A DNA stretch of 64,000 nucleotides, taken from NCBI GenBank assembly GCA_019973155.2, contig BPQB01000006.1, positions 496,001 to 560,000 of the forward strand, given 5' to 3'. Of this stretch, positions 35,066 through 46,029 are shown piece after piece. Source of the stretch: Phanerochaete sordida (taxonomy: Eukaryota; Basidiomycota; Agaricomycetes; Polyporales; Phanerochaetaceae). Below the pieces are notes generated by a model, which saw nothing but the letters and a program-made list of their open reading frames with translations, did not search any database and had not been told where the DNA came from. Position numbers and translations under genes: made by a program. Position 1 is the stretch's first letter. Each line of letters begins with the position of its first letter.

Positions 35066-35689
35066 CCACCCTCACCCATGATTCTTCGTCTTTGACCCCG
35101 CATCCTTCATACTTCGCACTTCGCATAGCACCCCTCGCATCCCCATCTTACCTCCCCACGTCCCCTCCCCGTACGCTGTCATTCCGCGTGTAGCGTACTC
35201 GTAGTGTAGCATTATTTATCGTGTAGGCCCTCTGTTCCTGTAGCGTAGTCGAATGTCAACGACCCCAGCCAGCGAACTCGCACCTAAGATATCTGACAGA
35301 GGGCTCTGTACACCAGCGCAACAGGACATAGTTCCAGGGCGAGTATGCTGTCCGTCTTCGCCTTCTGGACATCATGTCGTGCCACATCTGGATCGAAAGA
35401 TTGAGTTACGGCAGGCTGCGCCTCACCTGTTCCCTGCAATATCATCTGCAAGGCACTGTCTAGGAGATCGCCCTCCTGTTCCCAGCCTATCGGTCAGCGG
35501 ATGAGCAGGTGGATCGCAGCCAGATAGCCGACATGTGCGACAAAACCTTCGCGCCCCTAGACCAATAGAGGCTGGAAGAAATTTTAGACGATGTGGTGGT
35601 GATACATGAGGTCTGCTATCTGTACAGGGCTGGATGCCTGGTCAGCGCAAATTCGCAGCGGAGGTCGGGACGTGGACGCACGCATACAC

Positions 35690-36576
35690 CTAGGAACCGC
35701 CCTTCTTCTTCTTCTCCTCGACCTCCACGACGTTGTCGCTGGGGATGCCCTTGAGCACGCCCTGGCCCTCCTCTATCATCTCGACGATCTCGGCGCTGAC
35801 GTCCCCCTGCACGACGATTTCGTCCAGGCCCTGTGGGTTCTTCGTCACGGAGGCTCCCGTCGCGAACTTCGTCGCGAACTGCTTCGCGGCCTTCTTGAGG
35901 TCCACGCCTATATGGCCCTGATGTGAGTGGTGCTGCGCGGGTGCCCGGCGCCGGGGTGCGGTGCGCACCGAAGGTTTCGAGGCCGTGTATGGACGTGACG
36001 TGCTTCCGCTTGTTCCGCTCTATGCGCTTAATCGTCACCTGCACGAGCCGTCAGTGTCGCGCCGCGGTGCGAGGCTGCCCACACGCACTTGCGATGCCTG
36101 CACGGAGCCGCGGAGGTCAGTGCTGCGCCATGCCGCCCACAGCCGCGGGGCGCACCATCTTTTTCTTGAGCGCGGCATCGGCCTTTGCTACCGCCTTCGC
36201 CTCCTTCTTCGCGGTGTCCTTCTCGAGCTTCGCCTGGGCGTCGAGGCTGAGCGTGCCGAGCTTCGCCTGCAGGGCCTCTGCGCAGGGCAATCAGCGCGCG
36301 CACCGGCGCAGACGGGAGGCGGCGCACCCTCCGAGTAGTAGCGGTCGTAGAGGTCCGGATCCGACTCGCGCAGCACCTCCTTGCATTTGGTGAAGCTGGA
36401 GCCGAACTCGCAGTACTCGAGCGGGAAGGAGCAGACTGGGTGTGCGCGGCGGGCGGGCGGCGCAGATGAGCTTGGGGCGCATTTTAGAAGAGACTGTTGC
36501 GGGCACCTTCGCAGTAGCGGACCTGGATGGGCGCGACGGGCTGCACGGCGGGGGTTTCTTCGGACGTCGAGGCCAT
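35690..36576 (-). CDS. TMA22: density-regulated protein DENR / translation machinery-associated protein 22
   Basis: Works with its partner MCT-1/Tma20 to recycle 40S subunits and help reinitiation after upstream open reading frames. It starts MASTSEETPAVQPVAP and VRYCEV, then CSFPLEYCEFGSSFTKCKEV and LRESDPDLYDRYYSEG, the Cys-rich N-terminal module of DENR. A Lys/Ala linker follows (DTAKKEAKAVAKADA). The SUI1 domain comprises VTIKRIERNKRKHVTSIHGL, VDLKKAAKQFATKFATGASV and NPQGLDEIVVQGDVSAEI, and ends VLKGIPSDNVVEVEEKKKKG. Three or four introns interrupt it, the first after YCE. All core motifs are present. Confidence 0.92.
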
Positions 36577-37513
36577 CGTCGGGGGCGGGGAGGACAAAGA
36601 GCTGAATGGACTCGGTGAACGAGGCGGACGTCAGGACAGACTGATGGAGTTGCCTTTCTCGGAGCCGGCTCCCCTGTCCGCGCTTTACGGACTTTGGCGC
36701 CGGAGCCGCTTCGCCTTTCCCTTCGACTGCGAGCTTGAGCCTAACGCGAACGCGCCAGGCACCTCCGCGTGCTGCATGCTGTGCCCGTGGCTGCACCGCA
36801 GCGGACCAACGAGAGTCCCGCCGTTTGTCAAGAGGAGCTCCCGCGCCGGCGGCGAGCAGACCACCGTTGCGCGACTGGACAGCCTTGGCTGAAACACGGA
36901 CGCTCGCCCATCTCGGAGAGGGACTTCGCGCCGCCGGCTTGGCCTGTCATCCTGCTCGACACTGCTCGACAACGGCTCTCGACAGCCCCGCCCAAGGACC
37001 GTCGCTCTGATTTGAACATTGTAAGCGAAGTCGCGCGTGTACAACTGCCTCTGCTCACTTTGTTCTTCAGCGTCGACGGAGCGGGGAGGATCCTCGACCC
37101 ATCGCGCCGCTCCGCTCGCGAGTTCGAAATGTGCGCGCAATGAGCTCAGGCGGCGCGCAGCGCGGTCTCTCGCTGGCGTCAGGGTGGCGACCGTCCCAGG
37201 TTTCATGAGCCTGTGGGCGCCCCTGATGACCGCCTGAGACGAGCGCCATGCGCCCGGTTGGCACTCTGTTTGTCCCAAACCCCGCCAGTTATCGCCTAGC
37301 GCTGCTGCCCGTGGCTATTCAGGGAAGGCAGGCCTGGGAGGAGATCCCGCTTTTTCCACCGAACCATGGGACCTTTCAGAGGATGATCTTGATCGTGGCC
37401 CCGGCGCCCATCGGCTTGTATATAGTGCTCCTCGCCGACCCAGGGCACCGGTGGACGTTTGGCCCCCAACCTACACAGCCGTGCGCCGCAACATTGCCTG
37501 GTCCCTCTCCAGC
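36577..37513. other. divergent intergenic region
   Basis: Between DENR (minus) and the aspartic-peptidase-like gene (plus). A 197-codon minus-strand frame at 36685-37278 is compositionally unremarkable and has no motif. A TATA box for the downstream gene lies at 37418-37424. Confidence 0.45.
37418..37424 (+). promoter_or_regulatory. TATA box of the aspartic-peptidase-like gene
   Basis: GTATATA about 95 bases upstream of the ATG at 37514. Confidence 0.5.
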
Positions 37514-39647
37514 ATGTCTTCAAGGTCCCTGGTGTGCGCGCTGTTCCTCGCGCACGTCGTCTCGGCCATGCGTATCGGTCTGTTTGAGAAGAGGGACGAT
37601 CCGAGCCTTCCTCAACGGCTAACCATCCCCCTGACCTTCGACTCGCAAGGTCGCTATGTCGCGACCGTGACGATGGTACGTGCCTTTCTTCGGCCTTATC
37701 CTCCGTAAGGCGCTGAAGGCCCTGCAGGGTAGCAGTAACCCGCAACACTTCAACTTCACGATGTCCACCCAATCGGGGTTCACGTACGTCGGTAGTACGC
37801 AATGCTCTGGTTGCGGTGGGGCAGCTCTGTGAGTACTACAGTGACGTCTACGTGACTAGCCTGCTCATGAGCACGGTAGGTACAACCAGAGCCAATCGCC
37901 ATCCGCGTCCGGGTTTGCATCAGACACCACCGTTCCTCTACTCGGATCAGCCGCAAGTAGTACTATCATCAAGGAGGATTGCATGCTCAAAACGATCAAC
38001 GGCTCCCAGTGGGACTACCCCAACCAGACAAGTAGGTATACGTTCCCCGTTGTACAGCCTTGACTCTTATCGTCGTGCAATAGTCGTCGTCATCAACCAG
38101 CCCGCGCAAGGCCAGCTTGCGCAAGTGTCGAACGCACAAGTGGGGAACGGCTTGTCGGGGCTGATCGGTCTCGGGACCAACAGAAACGTGCCGCCGACAG
38201 GCAGCCAGGCCATCTACCAGGCGCAGTTCGCGGACTCTATCTACGGCCAGTTCCTGGAGAGGAACCCGACCCAGGCCAACTTCTCCTTTGGAATGCAGCT
38301 TGGCACGCCGTTGAACATCCCCCGCGTCAATGCCTCCGGTCCCCCCACGATCGCGGGCGACCCCGGTGCATTGCACTGGCTGCAGCCCGACTCAAGCGCA
38401 TACGACCCGTCCAAGCTCCAGTGGATGGACGCCGGCCCGCCGTCGGGCACCGCGCCGTTTGCCAACTCGACCGGTGACTGGTACGTGAGCATCGACGGCT
38501 GGGTCCTCGTGTCGGGCAACAACCACGTGTCAAACTCTAAGAGCGTCGTTGCCACGGTGGACCCGCTGTACACCGAAATGTACCTGCCACAGGACCAGGC
38601 GCGGCTGCTGCGTACGTACCGTGCCTGCCGCCCCTGGATGGTGCTGTGCTGATCGCAGGCTGCAGATGATGCCATCCCGGGGAGCACCCTCCGCCCGGAC
38701 CTGTCCTCGCTCGGGAACCTCTCCGAGGCATGGACCATTCCCTGCAACGCGAGCTTCAGCTACGGCATCGTCGTCGGCAGCCAGACGTTCACCGTCGACG
38801 AGAACACGCTCGTGCTGCCGCAGCCCGACGGCTCCTGCGTGAGCGGCATCGAGGCGTGGACGGACGCCGCGCAGACGCAGTACGTCTTCGGCGCGCGCTT
38901 CCTCAGCACCGTCTACCTGTGCGTGTCACCCGCCCCCGCATCTGCCTCCGCGCCACGCGCAGCACTGACGCGTGTCACAGCATCTTCAACGTCCCGCGCG
39001 ACGGCGGCAACTCGCTCGGCATCGCGCCGCGCGCGGGCGGCGGCTCGAGCAGCCACGCAGGCGCGATCGCAGGCGGCGTCGTCGGCGGCGTCGCGGGCGC
39101 CGCCGCGCTCGCGCTCGCGGCGTGGTTCTTCGGCTTCCGGCACCGCGCAGGCGCGCACCGCATCACGGCCGCGCAGTTCGACGCGGGCGCGGAGATCGAG
39201 AAGCGCGGGTCCGGCGACGCGCGCGTGCAGCCGTTCCCGCTCGGCGGCGCGCCGACGCCGACGACGGTGCACTTTGCGCATGCGCCCGAGAGCAGCGCGG
39301 GCTCGGGCTCCGGCGACGACGCCCTGTCGCAGGTGTCGCCGCGGCATGCGGTGTTTGGGTCCGGTGTGCACGACGACGACGTCGCGCCGCCGAGCTACGA
39401 GACGAGCGAGGCGGACCGCCGCGCGAGCCAGACGAGCCTTGCGCTCCCCGCGGGCGCCGCGCCGCCGAGCGCGCGCTCGGAGAAGGCGCAGCTCGCCGCG
39501 CGGTACGCGGGCGAGGGCCCGTCGTCGTCGCGTGCGGCACCGTACGCGCCCGCGGTCCCGAGTCCGCTGTCGCCGACATTCTCTGAGGGGCAAGCTGTGG
39601 AGGAGCCTGCTGCGAGCGGTTCTGGGTCGGCTACGATGCATGAGTGA
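37514..39647 (+). CDS. membrane-anchored aspartic-peptidase-like protein, catalytic motifs apparently missing
   Basis: Pepsin-type (A1) fold is inferred from layout. There is a signal peptide (MSSRSLVCALFLAHVVSAM) and IPLTFDSQGRYVATVTM as first strand. The segment where the family has DTGSS reads FNFTMSTQSGFTYVGST. GLSGLIGLG fits the conserved ligand-loop strand, NPTQANFSFGMQLG fits FSFYL-type strands, and the second active-site position, normally DTGTT, reads VVATVDPLYTEMYLP. After the peptidase-like part comes a Gly/Ser linker, one transmembrane helix (AIAGGVVGGVAGAAALALAA then WFFGF), and a ~170-residue Ala/Ser-rich cytoplasmic tail with VAPPSYETSEADRR, a PPxY motif. Introns fall at ~37677, 37829, 38031, 38610 and 38920. 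It could be an inactive receptor-like or adhesive protein. Confidence 0.72.
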
Positions 39648-40711
39648 AGAGGTGTAGAATGTGATGAGCTGGATGTCTTTGCTACTCTATCTCGGTGTTT
39701 TACTAGTCGATGTCTTCACATACACTATCAGTCTATTGCGGTTCATGCCCCTAATCTCCAAGATACCCTGCGACCATGACTTTCGGACTTGTCGTGACTG
39801 CAACAGACATTTGTAGAGCGGACTATCCATGACGCGTATTTAGTCGGCTGCTGCGGACTCGTTGAATAGAGCGAGACTCGTCATGTCTGAAGCACGTCTG
39901 AGGCTGTGAGACAACCTCTGGGCATTCCGTGCAGATTTTCCTCCTACAAGCACCCTCAGACCGCGGCCGCGGCGATAGACGTGAGCTCCGTGCCCCGAGG
40001 ACCGAGCACGAATACGACTGGATTCGCACGCTTACATCAACTCCGAAGAGTACATGTGAGGAGTCTCGTCGACCTCCGACTGGAAATTACGAAGATACTA
40101 CGCTATATTACGCTACTTCAAACGAAACTTGGGCGGGACTTGCAACACTCCCTTACTCGGATAAGCACGACCATCGGTGGCAAGCACAGTAACATAGGCG
40201 GAGAAACGGGGAAGATGCGGGAACTGTGCGGGTCAAGAAGGAGACGACTGCGACGTCGAGTGCGCGCCGCTTGGAGCGACTCGAATTGTACTGAAGGCCC
40301 GGATCCAGCTGCGTGGGGGTAGGACATTTGGCCATGCGCACATCGCTGGCTGTCGGCGGGTACGTCGGACAATGGTAGCATGTTCGATAATATAATATTC
40401 AAATTCATACGTCGCTCGTACGCAGAGATATATGTAGCTGCGATGTACGGAGCAGTCGAAATAACTGCCACCACTATATGTCGATGAAGGTCGTGGATGC
40501 TAGTCGTGTTGCACGAGGTTCGTGCAGGCACGCCACAACGTGCGCGGCGGCTAGCCCTACCGTAGGGTTGGGGCGTTCGCATGACGTCGATGACGCGGGC
40601 GGGAACCTCTCCACAACGGCGCGTCCACCAGAGTCAAAAGCCAGCAGGACCGACGCTCCTGGCGAACTCAACCACAGCACACACACCACGCGCATACACC
40701 CACTACGAACC
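39648..40711. other. intergenic region
   Basis: About 1.06 kb, AT-richer between 40370 and 40450. No gene, RNA or repeat that I can support. Frames on both strands are short and featureless. Confidence 0.45.
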
Positions 40712-41849
40712 ATGCTCTCCCAACGCCTCCTCCGGCTCACGCATCCCGCGCGCAGCGCCGCACGCACAGCAGCGGGCGCGGTGCGCTTCTACAACCCCGA
40801 GCAGCGCGGCGACGTCGGGCACCAGGCGCACGAGGGCGGCCGCGCCGCGCGCGACCCGCGGCAGAGCGCGCCCGCAGATGCGGCGAACGGCGAGAAGGGC
40901 AAGCGCGCGTCGCACGGGCTGCGCGGGAACCGCGAGGGGCTCGGCTTCGCGGACCAGGTCGGCTCGCAGAGCGCGGGGGGCGCGCACGCGCACGAGGGTG
41001 TCGGTGCGCGGGAGGACGTCACGCCGCCGTCGTTCGCGGACGCGGTGAAGAGCAAGCTCGGGTTTGGCACGACGGCGGGCGAGGCGAAGCAGAACTGCGG
41101 CGGGGGCGCGGGCGTGACGGGTACGGGGAGGCGCGCGTTCCACTCGAGCGCGGTGGGGAGGGCGGATCAGACGAAGGGACAAGCACCCGAGGCGAGTCGC
41201 CAGCCGAAGGAGAGCACCCATGCGGACCAGAACGCGCACTTGAAGCACAAGGCGTCGGCCTCGCAGCCCGACCAGGGCAAGGGCAATGCCGCGGAGGATC
41301 CTAAGCTCCCTTCGCAGCACGTACGTCGCTCTCCCCATTAACTCACGTCCGATGCCAACTGACCCACAGTTCCAGACCGACGCGTCGTGGAAGCCGCGCT
41401 CGTCAGGCCAGCAGCCTTCTTCCCGCTCGTTCTCCACCTCTGCACGCGTCTCGACGAAGCACACCGCGGACTCGTACTTCAAGGAGGTCGACAGTGCCGA
41501 GCCGACAAACTCGAAGGTGCACCAAGTCGACCCTTCGGACGGCGGCGCGCCTGTCGCGCGCGCGAACGAAAAGACCGCGACGGGCCACTTCTCGCGTGCC
41601 GGGCCCGAGACCAAGGAGTACGAGACTGTGAGTCCTTTGCGGGTAGGAGCTGGGGTTTTTGCTGACGGCGCGTCGTAGGCCAGCAAGCACGACCAGCCGT
41701 ACGGGCTGCCTCCTACCAGAGGGCCGGAGAAGGACCAGAAGGAGCGCTATGGCGCGACTGAAGGTGCCATGAACGAGGAGCCGAGCAAGCCTGATGAAGG
41801 CCCCGCAGGCAAGGATGCCGACGGGCGCAAGCCAGAGGGTCGCCAGTAA
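40712..41849 (+). CDS. disordered, probably mitochondrial protein of unknown function
   Basis: The N-terminus MLSQRLLRLTHPARSAARTA is Arg/Leu/Ser-rich without acidic residues, as in mitochondrial presequences. The remaining ~330 residues are very hydrophilic (Gly, Ala, Lys, Asp, Gln, His) and predicted disordered: QRGDVGHQAHEGGRAARDP, FHSSAVGRADQTKG, SFSTSARVSTKHTADSYF. It ends GPAGKDADGRKPEGRQ. FHSSA and SFSTSA resemble presequence cleavage segments found inside the protein. Introns follow LPSQH (~41320-41370) and KEYET (~41628-41680). The composition recalls LEA/hydrophilin stress proteins, but no repeat motif proves that. There is no assigned family. Confidence 0.65.
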
Positions 41850-43266
41850 AAAACCACAGCATTTTTCTCTTGAGCACAACGGACCTGGACGTGGAAGGCA
41901 AGGATGTATTGTACCATAGCACATTTTTGAAGAAAGAGTCGATAAGACTGTCTCTCGCGGTGCCGGCGTCGTTGAGGGCTGTGTGGTGCCGGTCAAAGCG
42001 GAAGAAATCGCGGTTTTGGTCCCGCTGAACGTTACGGAGGTATTTGATGCGCCATCAGGGCGGGATGATCGGATGCGGGTGCCTGGCCGACGCTTGCTGG
42101 CGGCTCTGAATCCGACGCGTCTTTCTCGCGGCCTTCATCTCGAATTTCATGCTCTCGCGGTCTGGCACGGGAGATTCGCTACCAGCTCTATTCATGTGAA
42201 GCTCCTAGTGCTGCGCACAGGTAGCTGGTCAGAAATGGTCTTGCAGGTCGGTACCAAGCTGGGTACACTTCGACCTTCGATTAAGTGCCAGTGCTTCACT
42301 GACCTCGAGATCACTCAACGAACCTAGACCTGGTTCAGCATAGCCCATCTCAACATGGTCTCCATCAGTTGTATGTGCTACACTTACGACCTCCACTTTA
42401 CCCGAGCTGAATGTCATTGCATGCATCAAGATTCGCCGGGACGGGAAACGACGTCCGGCGAGGCTGTGGTGGACGAACATCACACTCGCTATGATCGTCC
42501 AGGTCAAGCCAAACGAAAGCTTGAACAGGACCTATCATCGCCCCCAGCATCTGTCGCGTCATTATCGATGATGGTTTGAGAGGTCGTCCTGCTCGTCGAC
42601 AGTTCGCCTACGCTCCAGGGCGGGCCCCGCCGCTGCCTTGCTCTCTCCCTCGCCCCGCCTCGTCCCGGGGTGCACCCCCCGCAAATCATGGACATGCCCT
42701 GGCAGTGTGGGACGCAACACCCGCGGCGCGTCTCGCGGCGCACACGCGCTGCCCGCATCAGTGATACAAACCCGGCGCTACGCATGGCGGTGCGCGCGCA
42801 CGCGCACCCCGCGGCGAGACGGGCGGCGCGCCGCCTGCGTCGTGGTGTCTCAGGTGCGGCATCAGAGACTATTGCCTAATTACATCGCGTCTACACAGCT
42901 CGCCACCGTCTGCCCCTGCGCGGCCGGTGTCGCCTTGGTGATATGTGCGATGGAGGGTGTGCTGCCCGCACGGCACGCACGGCAGGTGGGGCGGGAGGAG
43001 CGTATTTAAGCGTGCACGAGCCGGAGAGCGGTCCTCAGGTCCTCAGTCCTCACCCCGAGCCTCCTTCGTTCTTCTTGAGTCGGCACTGGTTGGTGAGTAC
43101 CTTCTGGTGCACGCGCCGCACGCCGGATACTAACGAACGCCTCAGCTTGATTCTCGACCTTTTGTTCTATTCACCTTTACGACTTTTCATTCCTTCCTTC
43201 TCAGCTACTTCTCTCATTCACGACCCACCCTTTCGTCGCCCTTCCTTAATTACACACCACACCACG
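41850..43266. other. long intergenic region with promoter of the repeat-precursor gene
   Basis: 1.4 kb. Frames inside are featureless. Its right end contains a TATA box at 43002-43009 and a probable 5' UTR intron, from the GTGAGTACC donor near 43092 to the CCTCAG acceptor near 43145. A C/T-rich leader precedes the ATG at 43267. Confidence 0.45.
43002..43009 (+). promoter_or_regulatory. TATA box of the repeat-precursor gene
   Basis: GTATTTAA 258 bases upstream of the ATG, with a predicted leader intron in between. TATA plus a long pyrimidine-rich leader is common in strongly expressed fungal genes. Confidence 0.5.
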
Positions 43267-45556
43267 ATGCACTCCAACGCCGTCCTCGTCCTCGCCCTCG
43301 CCGCCGCCGCAGGCCAGGCCGCCGCATACCCCGCGCTCGGCCCCAACGCGCGCCGCGCCGCCTTCGACGCGTTCGGCCCCGCCGGCGCACCCAGCGCGCC
43401 CAGCGCGTCCGGCACCCCCGCCGTGCCAGTGCCGCCGAACGCCGCCGCGGTCGCGCCCCCGTCCACGAGCTCCGCCGTCGCCACCACCTCGACGACCGGC
43501 ACCGGCACCGGGCCCCTCACGAACGCGAACACGAACGTGCTCGCGAACACCGGCACACCTGGCGCGCCCGCCGCACCCGCCCCCGGCGGACTCAACCTCG
43601 ACGCGATCATGGACGCGATCGAGCAGGCCATCGGCGACCTCGACGGCGCCGCGCCCGGCACGCCCGGCACGCCCGGCACGGCGGCGCAGCAGCAGCAGAA
43701 GCGCGACGCCGCGAAGGACCACCGCCGGCAGCAGATCAAGGCGCAGCTCGGCGCGCACCCGAAGCGCGACGCGGCGGCGCCGGAGGACAGCGAGGCGCTG
43801 AACCTCGGCGGGCTCTTCAAGGCCGGGACCTCGATCGTGTCCGGCATCGCATCGCTCTTCGGCGGCGGCGACAGCAGCGACCAGAACCAGCGCCGCGAGC
43901 TGCTCGAGCTCCTCGCGCGCGACGCGGCGACTCCGGACGACGAGTCCGGTGCGCTCGGCATCGACACGATCTTCAAGGTCGGCAGCGCGCTCTTCCATGG
44001 CGCGGAGTCGCTCTTCGGCGGCAGCAGCCAGCAGCAGCGCCGCGAGGTCCTCGAGGTGCTCGCGCGCGGCGTCGACAGCGGCGCGCTCGACCTGCACGCG
44101 CTCCTGCAGAGCAAGATTCCCATCGAGCACGGCCCGATCATGCAGCAGGCGCGCGCGAGCGACCTCAGCTACCTGAATGGCAAGATCTACCAGAACCAGG
44201 CCATCCCGCGGCCGCTGGGCCCGCAGGACTTCTTGGGGTGAGTCCCTTGCCAGTGAGTGCATTGTGCCCAGGACACTGACGGACGTCGTGCAGCAGGAAC
44301 CAGGCGCGCGACGAGAGCGGCGCGCTCGACCTGGCCAGCCTGCAGAAGGAGATCAACGACCACCAGGCCGTGCAGCGCCCGCAGGATCTCTTTGGGTGCG
44401 TCCCCCGCGGAGTGCGCGACAGAGCGGACGCTGACGCGGCGCACAGCTCCCTGCAGGCCCAGCGCCGCGACGCACCCGCGGACAGCGAGGCGCTGAACCT
44501 CGGCGGGCTCTTCAAGGCCGGGACGTCCATCGTTTCCGGCATCGCGTCGCTCTTCGGCGGCGGCGACAGCAGCGACCAGAACCAGCGCCGCGAGCTCCTC
44601 GAGCTCCTCGCGCGCGACGCCACCGCTGCGCCGGGCGACGAGTCCGGTGCTCTCGGTATCGACACGATCTTCAAGGTCGGCAGCGCGCTGTTCCACGGCG
44701 CGGAGTCGCTCTTCGGCGGGAGCAGCCAGCAGCAGCGCCGCGAGGTCTTCGAGATCCTCGCGCGCTCCGGCGAGAGCGGCGCGGTCGACATCCAGAAGCT
44801 CATCCAGCAGATCCGCGCGAACGCGCCGCCGCCGAGCCTCACGCACGCCGGCTTCACTAGGTGAGGACCCCTTCTATCGTGGACAGCAGCGGGCACTGAC
44901 GGGCGCCGGACAGCCGCGACGCCACGGCGCAGGACGGAGACGACTCGGGAGCCCTCGGCCTGAGCACGATCGTCAATGTCGGCACCGACATCTTCAAGGG
45001 CGTCGAGTCGCTGTTCGGTGGCAGCAGCAACCAGCAGCAGCGCCGCGAGCTCCTCGAGCTCCTTGCCCGCGACGCCGCGGCGCAGGACGGGGACGACTCG
45101 GGCGCGCTCGGCCTGAGCACGATCGTCAACGTCGGCAGCGACATCTTCAAGGGCGTCGAGTCCATCTTCGGGTGAGCCAAACTCAATCCGATTCCCCCTT
45201 CGCGCGATCTGACCGCACACTACAGCGGCGGCAGCGACAACCAGCAGCAGAAGCGCGAGCTGCTCGAGCTCCTCGCGCGCGACGCGGCCGCGGCGCAGGG
45301 CACGGACGAGTCGGGCGCGCTCGGCATCGACACGCTCTTCAAGGTCGGCAGCGCGCTCTTCCACGGCGCGGAGTCGCTGTTTGGCGGCAGCAGCAGCAGC
45401 GGCCAGAGCAGCAAGCGCGCGCCGGAGCCGTTCGTCATCCCGCCCGGCTCGAGCTTCCACCCCGCCCCGATCAACGACTTCCCCAACGGCTTCCACCCGC
45501 TGATGCTCGCGACCGCCGCACCGGCGCAGGCGCGCAGCCTGAACGACCTCGACTAA
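43267..45556 (+). CDS. secreted repeat precursor with dibasic (Kex2-type) sites
   Basis: 691 residues from five exons (43267-44237, 44294-44395, 44447-44860, 44914-45171, 45226-45556). The signal peptide is MHSNAVLVLALAAAAGQAAA. An Ala/Pro/Thr-rich spacer follows to ~residue 130, then seven ~50-residue repeats. Each repeat has a Ser-Gly-Ala-Leu or Glu-Ala-Leu start, an amphipathic helix-like core (GIDTIFKVGSALFHGAESLF, GGLFKAGTSIVSGIASLF or LSTIVNVGSDIFKGVESIF), a Gly-Gly-Ser/Gln linker, and RR or KR followed by ELLELLARD or EVLEVLAR. The dibasic sites fit Kex2 cleavage in the Golgi, which would release ~50-residue peptides. The only Cys-like features are absent, so no disulfide scaffold is expected. 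The end is SKRAPEPFVIPPGSS and a Pro-rich tail. I recognise no family; the layout resembles fungal Kex2-processed repeat proteins. The role is unknown. Confidence 0.8.
43792..45411 (+). repeat. seven-unit degenerate coding repeat in the precursor gene
   Basis: Cores start at about 43795, 43945, 44482, 44640, 44946, 45096 and 45307. They fall into three types ordered A-B-A-B-C-C-B, where A carries GLFKAGTSIVSGIASLF, B carries the KVGSALFHGAESLF core and C carries the NVG(T/S)DIFKGVES core. The A-B pair is duplicated as a unit, and the C pair is nearly identical, suggesting stepwise tandem duplication. Confidence 0.85.
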
Positions 45557-45927
45557 GCGGCGGCGGGCGAGTGGGGACGCGTTGGCTCATTTTATGACTT
45601 GTGATGTGCTTGTGGTTATGACCTGTGATGATCTTGCGACGGCTGGGGCTGGACCTCGGAGTTGTAGCTGTTTTGTAGTCGTTTTTTGTGAATGGATGGC
45701 TCGGACTGGGGGATCTCACATTCCATTCCACGCGTGTTATGCATGACATTGAGGGACTTCGAGTTCAGACACCCACGCGGTAGGTTTCAAAGGCGCAAAG
45801 TCCTGAGGAATAAGTTGTTCGCACATTGAGAAATCACAGGGGCTGTCACAGTGTGCAGCAAGCAAAAATAAGAGCTGCATCCTGAAACCGCGCTCAAGGC
45901 AGAAAGGAGAGCAAAAAGTCAACCAGT
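45557..45927. other. intergenic region
   Basis: 3' flank of the precursor gene; AT-richer, with TTTTT runs. No gene seen. Confidence 0.45.
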
Positions 45928-46029
45928 AGCCCACCGCGAGGGTCGAACTCGCAGCCTTCAGATGCCTCGGATCCAGATGAACCCGCACTCGTAAGAGTCT
46001 GACGCTCTATCCGATTGAGCTAGGCGGGC
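45928..46029 (-). tRNA. tRNA-Lys(CTT) with 28-nt intron
   Basis: Acceptor stem GCCCGCC pairs with GGTGGGC (one G-T). The D arm is TAGCTCAATCGGATAGAGC, the anticodon arm is TCAGA-CTCTTA-intron-A-TCTGA, and the T arm is GCGAG-TTCGACC-CTCGC. The anticodon is CTT, and a 28-base intron lies after the purine 3' of the anticodon, the standard eukaryotic position. Discriminator T. Confidence 0.93.

Larger units (their letters stand above)
33959..35689. other. long intergenic region
   Basis: 1.7 kb between the synthetase and DENR. It includes a TATA box and a 40-codon frame at 34486-34608 (listed separately), a C/T-rich minisatellite at ~34947-35065, and AT-rich stretches around 34890-34920. The remaining open frames are low-complexity. 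Confidence 0.45.

Noticed and set aside
36685..37278. 197-codon minus-strand frame upstream of the aspartic-peptidase-like gene
   Set aside because: No recognisable motif; overlaps the likely promoter region and has featureless Arg/Ser composition.
38913..39641. 242-codon Arg-rich minus-strand frame
   Set aside because: Shadow of the GC-rich tail exon of the aspartic-peptidase-like gene on the other strand.
43246..45496. Long minus-strand frames (338 and 443 codons) opposite the repeat precursor
   Set aside because: Antisense shadows of a GC-rich, repetitive coding region; the plus strand has signal peptide, splice sites and coherent repeats.
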